Shown here piece by piece: positions 45,073 through 54,793 of a stretch of 64,000 nt of DNA. Where the stretch lies: positions 1 through 64,000 of the forward strand of contig CALYBJ010000002.1 in the NCBI GenBank assembly GCA_944412445.1, in the 5' to 3' direction. The stretch comes from an uncultured Clostridia bacterium (lineage in GTDB: Bacteria; Bacillota; Clostridia; Oscillospirales; Acutalibacteraceae). Positions within the stretch are counted from its first letter, which is position 1. Every line of letters starts with the position of its first letter. The notes beneath the pieces are model-generated. The model was not told where the DNA came from and did no database searches. It saw nothing but the letters and a program-made list of their open reading frames with translations. A program made the translations under genes and the position numbers.

Positions 45073-45969
45073 ATGGATACTAAAATTGTTGAATGTGTAC
45101 CGAACATAAGCGAGGGCAGAAATAAAGAAACAGTGAAAAAATGCGCCGAAGCTGTTTCTTCCGTGCCGGGTGTCACATTGCTTAACTGTACTTCTGACAG
45201 CGACCACAATCGCTCTGTATTAACATTTATCGGGTCGCCCGAGGGTGTTGTTGAAGCGGCTGTAGCGCTTTGCAGAACTGCGTCCCGGCTGATTGATTTA
45301 ACTAAGCATAAGGGAGAACACCCAAGAATGGGCGCTGTCGATGTTATTCCTTTTATACCGGTTAAAAATGTCACAATGGATGAAGCAGTTGAAATATCAA
45401 GGAATGTAGGTAAAAGAATTTTTGAAGAAGCCGGAATACCTGTTTATTTGTATGAAAATTCTGCTTCGGCAGGTCACAGACGCAACCTTGCGGATGTAAG
45501 AAGAGGTCAGTTTGAGGGCTTAAAAGAAAAGACGCTTCTGCCGGATTGGCAGCCGGATTTCGGAACAGGCTTTCATAAAACGGCAGGAATATCCATTGTA
45601 GGAGCCAGGGAGTTTTTAATAGCTTTTAATATCAATCTTTCTACATCCGATGTTGATATCGCGAAAAAAATTGCGAAGGTAATAAGACAGTCAGGCGGCG
45701 GTCTTTCCTGCGTCAAGGCATTGGGCATAATGCTTCATAACAGAAATATTGCTCAGGTATCAATTAATATGACAGATTATAAGGTAACTCCGCTTTACAG
45801 GGTTGTGGAGCTTGTAAGGGCAGAGGCAAGGAGATGGGGCGTAACTGTAACAGGAACTGAGCTTATAGGCCTTTCCCCTATGAAGGCGCTTATTGATGCT
45901 GCTGAGTATTATTTGCAGCTTGAAGATTTTAATTACAGCGCTCAGGTTTTTGAAAATCATCTGCTGTAA
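45073..45969 (+). CDS. ftcD: Glutamate formiminotransferase
   Basis: A 298-residue single-domain formiminotransferase. It moves the formimino group of N-formiminoglutamate to tetrahydrofolate at the end of histidine breakdown. ECVPNISEGRNKE is the family N terminus; the central HPRMGAVDVIPFIP and SVNINMTDYK-like (SINMTDYKVTP) motifs are complete. No cyclodeaminase domain or other hut genes lie nearby. Coupled to the esterase gene, eight bases apart, and ended by the terminator at 45978. Confidence 0.93.
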   Translation: MDTKIVECVPNISEGRNKETVKKCAEAVSSVPGVTLLNCTSDSDHNRSVLTFIGSPEGVVEAAVALCRTASRLIDLTKHKGEHPRMGAVDVIPFIPVKNVTMDEAVEISRNVGKRIFEEAGIPVYLYENSASAGHRRNLADVRRGQFEGLKEKTLLPDWQPDFGTGFHKTAGISIVGAREFLIAFNINLSTSDVDIAKKIAKVIRQSGGGLSCVKALGIMLHNRNIAQVSINMTDYKVTPLYRVVELVRAEARRWGVTVTGTELIGLSPMKALIDAAEYYLQLEDFNYSAQVFENHLL

Positions 45970-45977
45970 AATTTCAG

Positions 45978-46007
45978 TGACAGGGAAACTGCTTCTCTGT
46001 CATTTTT
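45978..46007 (+). terminator. Terminator after ftcD
   Basis: TGACAGGGAA/TTCTCTGTCA (45978-46002) followed by TTTTTG. Confidence 0.8.
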
Positions 46008-46048
46008 GATATTTTTTTTCGGATAATATCCATTTGCCATAATAATTA

Positions 46049-46077
46049 TTGACCTTTTATATCGCTTGTGGTATTAT
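46049..46077 (+). promoter_or_regulatory. Candidate promoter of the tandem thyX-like gene
   Basis: TTGACC at 46049-46054, 17-base spacer, TATTAT at 46072-46077. Confidence 0.6.
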
Positions 46078-46109
46078 TAAGCTGATTAATTTTGGAAGGA
46101 ATGTTTCAG

Positions 46110-47504
46110 GTGGGTGCAGAAAACAATTCAGGCGCTTGCGCCATAATAATCGGAATGTCCGATACAGGTGAAAAAATCCCGGCGGCGGCAGGCAGAATAT
46201 CCACTCAGGAGGGCAATGCTGCCGAAATTTTTGAAAAGTCTCAGGATGCGGAGAAAAACGCCAAGCTGATTTCCAAGGTTACACGCTCCGGACATAATTC
46301 AACGATAGAGCATACGGTTTTTAATCTGGCTTTTAAGGATGTGTCAGTTTTTACCGAGCAGTTTATGATAGAATACAGGCTTGCTTCGTTTACCGTAAAA
46401 TCAAGAAGATATGTTGATTTCGGAAAAAGCGGATATTTCACTCCTGAATTTAAATGCAGTGAGGATAAAAAGCTTTTTACCGATACTATGGATTATTTGT
46501 TTGCGGAGTATTCTGAATTTCTTTCAGCGGGCATACCCAAGGAAGACGCAAGATTTATTCTTCCGTATTGCCTGAGAAGCAACTTTTACTGCACCGTAAA
46601 TGCAAGAGAATTTTTGCATATATTAAAGGGAATGTTGTTCGGCAGAGGCCGTGATTATAAGGAGCTTTATACTCTGGGAACTCAGCTTTATGAGCAAGCC
46701 GAAAAGCTTGCTCCGGGTATATGCGCGGATTTTTTCACAAGAAGACCTGCATTTTCCGACAAGACGGCGATAGGCTTTGCGTTTAATAATTGCGCTTGTG
46801 ATAAAAATGACGAAAGTGATGAAAGGGTAAAGCTTATTTCATATACGCCGGAGGCAGAAAAAACGGTTGCAGAATCAGCCCTTATCTGGACAAGGCAATA
46901 CACGGCTTCCTCAATTGAAAGAATCATTTCTGATAAAAGCAATGTGGTTAAAATTTTAAACGCCGTTACAGCTTCAGGCCGTCCCAGACCCCTTGAAACA
47001 ATAAATTACACATTCAGAATAAACGGAGTTTCTCTTTCTACCATAACGCATTTCGCAAGGCACAGAATGCACTCTCTTATGGTTCCGAGCTTAACACTGA
47101 CAGACAGGAAAAAATATATTCTTCCCGAAACAATAAAGGCAGACAGAAATATTACATTAAGATACCGAAAGGCATTTGAAAAAATTGCTGAGCTTTATGA
47201 TACATTAAGAGCAAAGGGCTACACGGAAGAAGAGCTTGTATACTGCCAGCTCAGCGGAAATACACTTGACATTGTATCATCCATGAACGGCAGAGAGCTT
47301 ATGCTTTTCTTCAAGCTGAGGACCTGCAGAAGAGCTCAGTGGGAAATCAGAGAAATTGCGGTTGAAATGCTGAGGCTTTTAAGAAAGATTTCACCGGAAA
47401 TTTTTGCAAACTACGGACCCGGCTGTTATGTATCGGAATGCCCCGAGGGTACGCTTTCATGCGGAAAAGCCAAAGAAGTTAAAGAATTTTTTAAGGATTT
47501 ATGA
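46110..47504 (+). CDS. Tandem ThyX-type (flavin-dependent thymidylate synthase) protein
   Basis: About 464 residues comprising two ThyX-like halves. The first has HNSTIEHTVFNLAF and a variant flavin motif EYRLASFTVKSRRY. The second has RPLETINYTFRINGVS and the near-canonical RHRMHSLMVPSLT, plus the C-terminal LRTCRRAQWEIREIA. Canonical ThyX (RHRxxSxxxxSxR) is about 220-250 residues and homotetrameric; here one chain carries two half-sites, each with altered residues. dUMP methylation is likely but not certain. The start is set at GTG 46110, nine bases after GGAAGGA; ATG 46101 and TTG 46092 are possible. Confidence 0.82.
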   Translation: MGAENNSGACAIIIGMSDTGEKIPAAAGRISTQEGNAAEIFEKSQDAEKNAKLISKVTRSGHNSTIEHTVFNLAFKDVSVFTEQFMIEYRLASFTVKSRRYVDFGKSGYFTPEFKCSEDKKLFTDTMDYLFAEYSEFLSAGIPKEDARFILPYCLRSNFYCTVNAREFLHILKGMLFGRGRDYKELYTLGTQLYEQAEKLAPGICADFFTRRPAFSDKTAIGFAFNNCACDKNDESDERVKLISYTPEAEKTVAESALIWTRQYTASSIERIISDKSNVVKILNAVTASGRPRPLETINYTFRINGVSLSTITHFARHRMHSLMVPSLTLTDRKKYILPETIKADRNITLRYRKAFEKIAELYDTLRAKGYTEEELVYCQLSGNTLDIVSSMNGRELMLFFKLRTCRRAQWEIREIAVEMLRLLRKISPEIFANYGPGCYVSECPEGTLSCGKAKEVKEFFKDL

Positions 47505-47562
47505 TATAATAATTTGAGCGAAGTATTGTTAAAATATTGTTTTTTATATGAAAGGTGACATT

Positions 47563-47841
47563 ATGAAAGACAGCGTTAAGGAAGAAAATGCAAAAATGCT
47601 TTATAAGGCGGTTTTGTCTTTAAAAAACGAGCAGGAATGTGCTGCATTTTTTAAAGATTTGTGCACAGATACGGAAATCAGCGCGATGGCGCAAAGATTT
47701 GTTGTTGCCCGAATGGTGGCTCAGGGAAAAAAATATGACGAAATCGAGGAACAGACCGGCGCGTCACCTGCCACAATCAGCAGAGTTAAGCGTTATATGA
47801 CAAACTACGCTGAGTACGATATTTTTAAAAGGCTGGATTAA
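47563..47841 (+). CDS. YerC/YecD family TrpR-like regulator
   Basis: A 92-residue DNA-binding protein of the TrpR/YerC superfamily. The helix-turn-helix lies in MAQRFVVARMVAQGKKYDEI followed by TGASPATISRVKRYM. YerC proteins lack the tryptophan pocket, and their ligand is unknown. ATG 47563 follows GAAAGGTGACATT; an ATG five codons earlier overlaps that RBS. The next gene starts one base after the stop. Confidence 0.88.
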   Translation: MKDSVKEENAKMLYKAVLSLKNEQECAAFFKDLCTDTEISAMAQRFVVARMVAQGKKYDEIEEQTGASPATISRVKRYMTNYAEYDIFKRLD

Positions 47842-47842
47842 T

Positions 47843-48571
47843 ATGAACTATTCTTCGTTGGCTTATGTATATGATAAGCTGACATTTAATGTGGAATATA
47901 AAAAACGGGCTGAATATATTCATGCTTTGCTGACTGAAAACGGATGTGACGGCGGAATACTTCTTGACCTTGCCTGCGGCACAGGCACTCTGTCAAAGTA
48001 TCTTGCTGACTTCGGTTATGACATTATTCTTGTTGACAGCTCCGACGAAATGCTGAATGTTGCAAGAGAAAAGCTTCCTGAGGCTTTAATTTTATGTCAG
48101 GACATGAGAGAGCTTGATTTGTACGGTACGGTAAACAGTGCCGTATGCTCCCTTGACGGTGTGAATCATCTTTTAAAACCGATTGATGTGAAAAATATGT
48201 TTTCAAGAGTTTCGCTGTTTATCGAAAAAGGCGGTATTTTTGTTTTTGATGTAAATACTCCTTATAAGCATGAAAAAGTTTTGGGCAGCAATACTTTTGT
48301 GTATGAAAAGGATAATATTTACTGTGTTTGGCAAAATTCTTATAAAAGAAAAAGCCGTGCAGTTGATATAGAAATAGATATTTTTACTGAAGAGAACGGA
48401 ACATATATAAGGCAAAGAGAGAATTTTTCCGAAAGAGCTTACAGCATAGAGGATATCAAAAGCTGGCTTGCGGAAGCGAATTTCAGAGTTTTGGGAATTT
48501 TTGACGATTTAACAAGAGAGCCGCTTCGTGAAGATTCTCAAAGAGCGTATTTTGTTGCGGAAAAATTATAA
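47843..48571 (+). CDS. Class I SAM-dependent methyltransferase
   Basis: A 242-residue methyltransferase. SAM motif LLDLACGTGTLSKYLADFG near residue 34-52, motif II Asp in IILVDSSDEML. Followed by a small beta-rich insert (IFVFDVNTPYK). It resembles the YqeM-type group often next to hslO in Clostridia. The substrate is not known. Starts one base after the YerC-like gene and ends 14 bases before hslO. Confidence 0.87.
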   Translation: MNYSSLAYVYDKLTFNVEYKKRAEYIHALLTENGCDGGILLDLACGTGTLSKYLADFGYDIILVDSSDEMLNVAREKLPEALILCQDMRELDLYGTVNSAVCSLDGVNHLLKPIDVKNMFSRVSLFIEKGGIFVFDVNTPYKHEKVLGSNTFVYEKDNIYCVWQNSYKRKSRAVDIEIDIFTEENGTYIRQRENFSERAYSIEDIKSWLAEANFRVLGIFDDLTREPLREDSQRAYFVAEKL

Positions 48572-48585
48572 AGAGGTAAGATTAT

Positions 48586-49464
48586 ATGGGACAGCTTGTC
48601 AGATGTATATCTGAAGACGGAACGCTATTAATAATGGCGTGCGATACTACCGATGTAGTTGAAAAAGCTTATGAAATACACGGCACATCAAAGGTATGTA
48701 CGGCGGCTCTGGGCAGGATGCTTACGGGAGCGGCAATGATGGGCAGTATGCTGAAAGGCAAAAACGACAGTCTTACGCTGAAAATTAACGGCAGCGGTCC
48801 TGCAGGTTCGGTAATAGCCGTAGCCGACAGTGGCTGCCACGTAAAAGGCTATGTTGTTGACGGAAATGTTGAGCTGCCGCTTAATGAAAAAGGCAAGCTT
48901 GATGTAGGCGGAGCTGTTGGCAAAGACGGTTTTTTGACCGTTATTAAGGACTTAGGGCTTCATGAGCCGTATGTCGGACAGGTTCCGATAGTTTCCGGAG
49001 AAATAGCAGAGGATATTACATCTTATTTTGCCGCAAGCGAGCAAACGCCGACAGTTTGCGGACTGGGAGTCCTTATTGCACAGGATAAATCGGTAATAAA
49101 AGCCGGCGGTTTTCTGATACAGCTTTTGCCTACGGCAGACAATTCTGTGATTGATAAAGTAGAAAACGATATTAAAGATGTTTCATCGGTTACAAAGATG
49201 CTTACAGACGGAATGACGCCTTATGAAATATGCAGAAATGTTTTGCCGTCCTTTGATATTCAGCAGCTTGACGAATCTTTTCCTGAGTATAAGTGCGACT
49301 GCTCAGCGGAAAGAGTTAAGAATGCGCTTATAGCCGCAGGAAAAGAAGAATTGCTTGATATGGCAAAGGATGAAAACACCGAAGTAAAATGTCAGTTCTG
49401 TAATAAGGTATATAATTTTTCGGGGGAAGACATATTAAAAATTTTAAAGGAAGCGGAAAGCTGA
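48586..49464 (+). CDS. hslO: Hsp33 redox-regulated chaperone
   Basis: A 292-residue holdase activated by oxidation. The C-terminal zinc switch is CDC (YKCDCSAERV) and CQFC (VKCQFCNKVY), the four cysteines that release zinc under oxidative stress. The N-terminal domain and middle linker are complete. AGAGGTAAG is the RBS. Followed after 25 bases by the zinc-finger/ClpC fusion, giving a plausible protein-quality-control operon. Confidence 0.95.
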   Translation: MGQLVRCISEDGTLLIMACDTTDVVEKAYEIHGTSKVCTAALGRMLTGAAMMGSMLKGKNDSLTLKINGSGPAGSVIAVADSGCHVKGYVVDGNVELPLNEKGKLDVGGAVGKDGFLTVIKDLGLHEPYVGQVPIVSGEIAEDITSYFAASEQTPTVCGLGVLIAQDKSVIKAGGFLIQLLPTADNSVIDKVENDIKDVSSVTKMLTDGMTPYEICRNVLPSFDIQQLDESFPEYKCDCSAERVKNALIAAGKEELLDMAKDENTEVKCQFCNKVYNFSGEDILKILKEAES

Positions 49465-49489
49465 AAAGCAACCACAAAAGGAGAAACTA

Positions 49490-51823
49490 ATGGATAAAAG
49501 AATGTTATGTTCAAAATGCGGAAAGCGTCCTGCGGTAGTATTCATCTCAAAAATACAGGGAGACGACACTAAACAGGAAGGCCTGTGTTTAAAATGCGCA
49601 ATGGATATGAATATAGGACCCATTAAGCAGTTTATGGATAAAATGGGCATTACCGAAGAAGATGTTGAGGCGGTAAGCGAGCAGCTTGGAGACGCTATGG
49701 ACGCCATGGACGGGGCTGACGGCTTTGAATTCGGCGGAGCTTCAACATTTCCGTTTATGCAGGGAATTATGAATTCACTGGGTGATAAGAGCTCAGATAA
49801 CGAAGAAACTTCCCTTTCGGACAGCTCAAGCAGCGCAGATAAAAGCGGAGATAAGCAGCAGAAACGCAAAATTTTCGGAAAAGACAAAAAGAAAAACGAA
49901 AAGCAGCGTAAATTTTTGAATCTGTACTGCACCGACTTGACTAAAAAAGCAAGAGAGGGCAAAATTGATAAAATCATCGGAAGAGAAGATGAGATTTACA
50001 GAGTTACCCAGATACTTTGCAGAAGAACAAAAAATAATCCCTGTCTTATAGGTGAGCCGGGCGTAGGAAAAACTGCAATTGCAGAAGGTCTTGCATTGAA
50101 AATTTCTGCCGGAGCAGTGCCTGCAAAGCTTCAGAACAAAGAGCTTCATTTGCTTGACCTGACGGCTCTTGTTGCCGGAACACAGTTCAGAGGTCAGTTT
50201 GAAAGCAGAATTAAAGGACTTGTTGAGGAGGTTAAGGCTGAAGGCAACATTATATTGTTCATTGACGAGGTTCACAACCTTGTAGGTACAGGTGATGCAG
50301 AAGGTTCAATGAACGCCGCGAATATTTTAAAGCCTGCGCTTTCGAGAGGTGAAATACAGGTTATAGGAGCCACCACTTTTACCGAGTACAGAAAATATAT
50401 AGAAAAAGATTCAGCCCTTGAAAGACGATTCCAGCCCGTAAAGGTGGAGGAGCCTTCCATTGAAGACGCCTATAAAATGCTTCAGGGCATAAAGGGATAT
50501 TACGAAATGTACCACAGAGTGGAGATATCCGACAGACTTCTGTATTTAACTGTTACCCTTTCCGAAAGATATATAAATGACAGATTCCTGCCTGATAAAG
50601 CAATTGACTTGTTAGATGAAGCCTGCACATGCGCAAACCTGAGGAATAAAGCCATAAGCGACTGCGAGGCAGCAGAAAACAAGCTTAAGGAGCTTAAGTC
50701 TCAGGAAGAAGAGCTTATGAATACAGGCGACGGACAGGAACCCGATTATGAAGAAATCGCGTCAATTCGTTCTGAGATTCTGAATATTGAAAACGCGCTG
50801 CCCGAGCTTAGAGAAAAAGCTGCCGACAACGCTGTTACCGAGGACGATATCGCAAGAGTTATAAATTTGTGGACAGGCATACCTGTAAGGAAAATAATTG
50901 ACTCGGATCTTGACAAGCTTGCCGATCTTGAAAAGCATTTGAAGGAAAAAATTATCGGTCAGGATGAGGCGGTGGAAGCTGTTGCTTCTGCCATAAGAAG
51001 AAATAAGATTCAGATTAATCCCCAGAGAAGACCTTCTTCATTTATTTTTGTTGGTGCTACCGGCGTCGGCAAAACAGAGCTTGTAAAACAGCTTGCAAAT
51101 GAATTATTTGATACGCCTGAAACGCTTATCAGGCTTGATATGTCCGAGTTTATGGAAAAGCACAGCGTTTCAAGAATAATCGGTTCACCTCCGGGATATG
51201 TGGGATATGACGAGGCAGGACAGCTTACGGAAAAAGTAAGACGAAAGCCGTATTCGGTAATTCTTTTTGATGAAATCGAAAAAGCTCATCCTGATGTTAT
51301 GAATATTCTGCTCCAGATTCTGGACGAGGGAAAAACAAGTGACGCCCAGGGAAGAACAGTTGATTTTTCAAATACGGTCATAATAATGACATCAAACGCC
51401 GGAAGCCGGAATCGTGAGGGCGCGCTGGGCTTTGCGAAATCTGCCGGAGATGTTTCCAAGGAGAGGGCAATAAAAGGTCTTCATGAATTTTTAAGACCGG
51501 AATTTATAGGTAGAGTTGATGAGGTAATAGTATTTAATCAGCTTACTGATGATGACTACAGAAAAATTGCGAAGCTTAACATCGATGCCCTTATACCCGG
51601 TTTAAAGGATAAAGGCATTGCGCTGAAGGTTGATGAGGAAGTAGCGGCTGAAATTGCTAAAATTGCCGACGGCGGCGAAAGAGGCGCAAGAGATATCAGA
51701 GTAGCAATAAGAAAAAATATAGAAGACAATATTGCAAATATAATAATTGAAAACAGAAATATAAACATAAACGAAATTCATGTTTCTGTTGAAGACGGAA
51801 AAATTATTTGCAGAAAAAATTAA
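49490..51823 (+). CDS. Clp ATPase with N-terminal McsA-like zinc finger
   Basis: A 777-residue ClpC-type AAA+ unfoldase. The N terminus is not the usual Clp_N repeat but a zinc finger (CSKC at 7-10, CLKC at 33-36) resembling McsA, then an acidic/Ser-rich and Lys-rich linker (about 70-145). AAA1 has GEPGVGKTAIAEG and ILFIDEVHNL; a short middle coiled coil follows; AAA2 has GATGVGKTELVKQ and ILFDEIEKAHPD. The ALGF segment near residue 645 matches the ClpP-docking loop, so it likely works with ClpP. Follows hslO by 25 bases. Confidence 0.92.
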   Translation: MDKRMLCSKCGKRPAVVFISKIQGDDTKQEGLCLKCAMDMNIGPIKQFMDKMGITEEDVEAVSEQLGDAMDAMDGADGFEFGGASTFPFMQGIMNSLGDKSSDNEETSLSDSSSSADKSGDKQQKRKIFGKDKKKNEKQRKFLNLYCTDLTKKAREGKIDKIIGREDEIYRVTQILCRRTKNNPCLIGEPGVGKTAIAEGLALKISAGAVPAKLQNKELHLLDLTALVAGTQFRGQFESRIKGLVEEVKAEGNIILFIDEVHNLVGTGDAEGSMNAANILKPALSRGEIQVIGATTFTEYRKYIEKDSALERRFQPVKVEEPSIEDAYKMLQGIKGYYEMYHRVEISDRLLYLTVTLSERYINDRFLPDKAIDLLDEACTCANLRNKAISDCEAAENKLKELKSQEEELMNTGDGQEPDYEEIASIRSEILNIENALPELREKAADNAVTEDDIARVINLWTGIPVRKIIDSDLDKLADLEKHLKEKIIGQDEAVEAVASAIRRNKIQINPQRRPSSFIFVGATGVGKTELVKQLANELFDTPETLIRLDMSEFMEKHSVSRIIGSPPGYVGYDEAGQLTEKVRRKPYSVILFDEIEKAHPDVMNILLQILDEGKTSDAQGRTVDFSNTVIIMTSNAGSRNREGALGFAKSAGDVSKERAIKGLHEFLRPEFIGRVDEVIVFNQLTDDDYRKIAKLNIDALIPGLKDKGIALKVDEEVAAEIAKIADGGERGARDIRVAIRKNIEDNIANIIIENRNININEIHVSVEDGKIICRKN

Positions 51824-51836
51824 CGACAGTCAGAGG

Positions 51837-51866
51837 GAACCGGCTTTTGAGCCGGTTCTTTTTTTT
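51837..51866 (+). terminator. Terminator of the hslO-clp operon
   Basis: GAACCGGC/GCCGGTTC (51837-51858) followed by eight or more Ts. Confidence 0.93.
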
Positions 51867-51947
51867 ACAATAATGAGCAGTGAATATATGTATAAAAAGA
51901 CAATATCTTCAAAATGTAAGTTATCTTTGCTTTTTGATATGATAAAC

Positions 51948-51977
51948 TTGACACAGATAATATGTTTGGTGTAAAAT
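51948..51977 (+). promoter_or_regulatory. Promoter of glpK
   Basis: TTGACA at 51948-51953, 18-base spacer, TAAAAT at 51972-51977. Confidence 0.6.
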
Positions 51978-52010
51978 ATATAAAGATTTATTTATGAAAG
52001 GTGTTTTTTT

Positions 52011-53528
52011 ATGGAATCCGATAAGAAATATATACTTGCTCTCGATCAGGGAACAACAAGCTCACGCGCAATTGTCTTTGATAAAAAAGGACAGATTGCG
52101 GCAAAGGCACAGTATGAGTTTACTCAGATATATCCTCATGCTGGCTGGGTAGAGCATGACCCTGAGGAAATTTTAAGAAGCGAATACAGGGCAATTGCAG
52201 ACGCCATGATTGACGGAAGAATTGAATCAAAAGAAATAGCGGCAATAGGAATTACAAATCAGCGTGAAACAACCGTATTATGGGATAAGACAACAGGAAA
52301 GCCTGTATATAACGCTGTTGTCTGGCAGTGCAGAAGAACTGCCGAAATGGCTAAGTTTATTATTGAGGATAAAGAACTGAGAAATTACATAAAGGCACAC
52401 ACGGGACTGATTATTGACGCCTATTTTTCTGCCACAAAAATTAAATGGATTCTTGAAAACTGTGAAAAAGCCCGCAAGGTATTAAAAAAAGGAAATCTGC
52501 TCTTCGGAACCATTGAAACCTGGCTTATCTGGAATTTAACCGGCGGAAAGGTTCATGTAACAGACTATTCAAACGCCTGGCGAACAATGCTTTTTGATGT
52601 AGACAAGCTTTGCTGGGATGAATATATATGCGAAAGACTTGGTATACCCATGTCGATTTTGCCTGAGGTTGTGCCTTCAAGTCAGGTATACGGCGAAGTA
52701 GCCCATGGAATTCCGGGACTTGAAGCCTTGGCAGGACTTCCTATTGCCGGAGCAATAGGCGATCAGCAGGCAGCTCTGTTCGGACAGGCGTGTTTCAGAC
52801 CGGGACAGGCAAAAAATACATACGGAACAGGCTGTTTTCTTTTAATGAACACCGGAGGAAAGCGAGTAAAATCAGAAAATAATCTGCTTACGGGTATAGC
52901 ATGGGGAATTGACGGGGAAGTCGAATATTGCATTGAAGGCTCCGCTTTTAACGCCGGATCTGTAATTCAGTGGCTCAGAGACGAGATGCACCTAATTAAG
53001 AGCGCACCGGAATGTGACAGACTTGCAGAAGCCGTTCCGGACGCAGGAGGAATATATCTTGTTCCGGCATTTACGGGGCTTGGCGCCCCCTACTGGGATA
53101 TGTACGCAAGAGGCTGCATTGTAGGAATTACAAGAGGAACAAACAAAATGCACTTCGCGAGAGCAGTTCTTGAAAGTATTGCATTCCAGATGACCGATTT
53201 GCTTGAGGCCATGAAGGCAGATTCCGATATAGAGTTAACCGAGCTCAGAGTTGACGGAGGCGCCAGTGTAAGTAATATAATGATGCAGATTCAGGCGAAT
53301 TTGATAAGAACAAGAGTAAACAGACCGAAGGTTGTTGAAACAACAGCCCTTGGAGCCGCCTATCTTGCCGGACTTGCAGTCGGCTTCTGGTCAAGCAGAA
53401 CCGAAATCGAAGGAATCAGAGAGGTCTCGAGAGAGTTTGTACCTCAGATGCCTATGGATGTAAGAGACAGAATTTATTCAGGATGGAAAAAAGCTGTAAA
53501 ACGCTCCATGGACTGGGCTGAAGACTGA
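52011..53528 (+). CDS. glpK: Glycerol kinase
   Basis: FGGY-family kinase, 505 residues, making glycerol 3-phosphate. [16 protein letters not shown] at the N terminus, [14 protein letters not shown], the substrate segment [26 protein letters not shown], and the C-terminal FGGY signature [18 protein letters not shown] are all typical. GAAAGGTG precedes the ATG. No glpF or glpD is adjacent, so it stands as a single-gene unit. Confidence 0.96.
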   Translation: MESDKKYILALDQGTTSSRAIVFDKKGQIAAKAQYEFTQIYPHAGWVEHDPEEILRSEYRAIADAMIDGRIESKEIAAIGITNQRETTVLWDKTTGKPVYNAVVWQCRRTAEMAKFIIEDKELRNYIKAHTGLIIDAYFSATKIKWILENCEKARKVLKKGNLLFGTIETWLIWNLTGGKVHVTDYSNAWRTMLFDVDKLCWDEYICERLGIPMSILPEVVPSSQVYGEVAHGIPGLEALAGLPIAGAIGDQQAALFGQACFRPGQAKNTYGTGCFLLMNTGGKRVKSENNLLTGIAWGIDGEVEYCIEGSAFNAGSVIQWLRDEMHLIKSAPECDRLAEAVPDAGGIYLVPAFTGLGAPYWDMYARGCIVGITRGTNKMHFARAVLESIAFQMTDLLEAMKADSDIELTELRVDGGASVSNIMMQIQANLIRTRVNRPKVVETTALGAAYLAGLAVGFWSSRTEIEGIREVSREFVPQMPMDVRDRIYSGWKKAVKRSMDWAED

Positions 53529-53563
53529 ACTTTAATATTGATTTTAAAATATCTAATTTGGTA

Positions 53564-53592
53564 TTGATATTTTTATAACGATTTGCTATAAT
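53564..53592 (+). promoter_or_regulatory. Promoter of serC-serA
   Basis: TTGATA at 53564-53569, 17-base spacer ending TGC, TATAAT at 53587-53592 (extended -10). Confidence 0.75.
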
Positions 53593-53654
53593 ATCATACA
53601 TGCAAATATTTTTGCGTAATTTTATGTATACTTATATGTACGGAGGAGATACAT

Positions 53655-54737
53655 ATGGCACGTGTTTATAATTTTTCTGCAGGACCTTCAATGCTTCCGG
53701 AAGAAGTACTGAAGAAAGCTGCTGAGGAGATGCTTGATTATCAGGGCTCAGGACAGTCTGTAATGGAGATGTCCCATCGTTCAAAGGTATTTGACGGTAT
53801 AATTAAAGAGACTGAAAAACTCTTCAGAGAAATCATGAACATACCTGACAATTATAAGGTATTATTTCTTCAGGGAGGCGCGTCCACACAGTTTGCCGCA
53901 ATTCCTCTTAACTTTATGAACGGAAGCGGCAAGGCAGATTATATTATAACCGGCCAGTGGGCAAAGAAAGCTTTTTCCGAAGCCTCAAAATACGGCGAGG
54001 CAAGAGCAGTTGCTTCTTCAGCGGACAAGACATTTTCATATATTCCCAAAACAAAAAGGGAAGATTTTGATAAGGATGCAGACTATGTTTATATCTGCAT
54101 GAACAATACGATTTACGGTACTGTATATCATACAATTCCCGATACAGGCGATATTCCTCTTATTGCGGATATTTCATCCTGTTTCCTTTCAGAGCCTCTC
54201 GATGTTACAAAATTCGCCATGGTTTACGGCGGTGCACAGAAAAACGTTGCTCCCGCAGGCGTTACGATTTGTATAATAAGGGAGGATATGCTCGGCAAAG
54301 CAAGAGATATAACCCCTACAATGCTGAATTATAAAATACAGGCTGACGGAGATTCTCTTTACAATACTCCGCCCTGCTGGAATATTTATATAACTAAGCT
54401 TGTACTTGAATGGATCAGGGATCTCGGCGGATTATCTGCGATGAAAGAGAGAAACGAAAAGAAAGCGAAAATTCTTTATGATTTCCTTGATTCGTCAAAA
54501 ATGTTCCACGGCACGGTAGTTCCCGAGGATCGTTCCCTTATGAATGTTCCGTTCGTAACAGGCAGTGATGAGCTTGACGCAAAATTCGTAAAGGAAGCTG
54601 CTGAAAACGGCTTTGTCAACATTAAGGGACACCGTACGGTAGGCGGCATGAGAGCTTCTATTTACAATGCAATGCCCATTGAAGGCGTTGAGAAGCTTGT
54701 TGCATTTATGAAAAAATTTGAAGAGGAAAACTCATAA
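53655..54737 (+). CDS. serC: Phosphoserine aminotransferase
   Basis: PLP-dependent class V aminotransferase of 360 residues converting 3-phosphohydroxypyruvate to phosphoserine. YNFSAGPSMLPEEVL at the N terminus, LFLQGGASTQFAAIP, and the PLP Lys in MVYGGAQKNVAPAGVTI (about residue 196). GGAGGAGATACAT is the RBS. First gene of the serC-serA pair; serB is not in the window. Confidence 0.96.
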   Translation: MARVYNFSAGPSMLPEEVLKKAAEEMLDYQGSGQSVMEMSHRSKVFDGIIKETEKLFREIMNIPDNYKVLFLQGGASTQFAAIPLNFMNGSGKADYIITGQWAKKAFSEASKYGEARAVASSADKTFSYIPKTKREDFDKDADYVYICMNNTIYGTVYHTIPDTGDIPLIADISSCFLSEPLDVTKFAMVYGGAQKNVAPAGVTICIIREDMLGKARDITPTMLNYKIQADGDSLYNTPPCWNIYITKLVLEWIRDLGGLSAMKERNEKKAKILYDFLDSSKMFHGTVVPEDRSLMNVPFVTGSDELDAKFVKEAAENGFVNIKGHRTVGGMRASIYNAMPIEGVEKLVAFMKKFEEENS

Positions 54738-54793
54738 TAAAATAAAGAGCAGCATATAATTTTATGTTTAATCTTTATGAAAGGAATTTGACA

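Noticed and set aside
49826-50275. A 149-codon open frame on the minus strand inside the Clp gene
   Set aside because: It is antisense to a fully conserved AAA1 domain, has no RBS and its translation resembles no protein.
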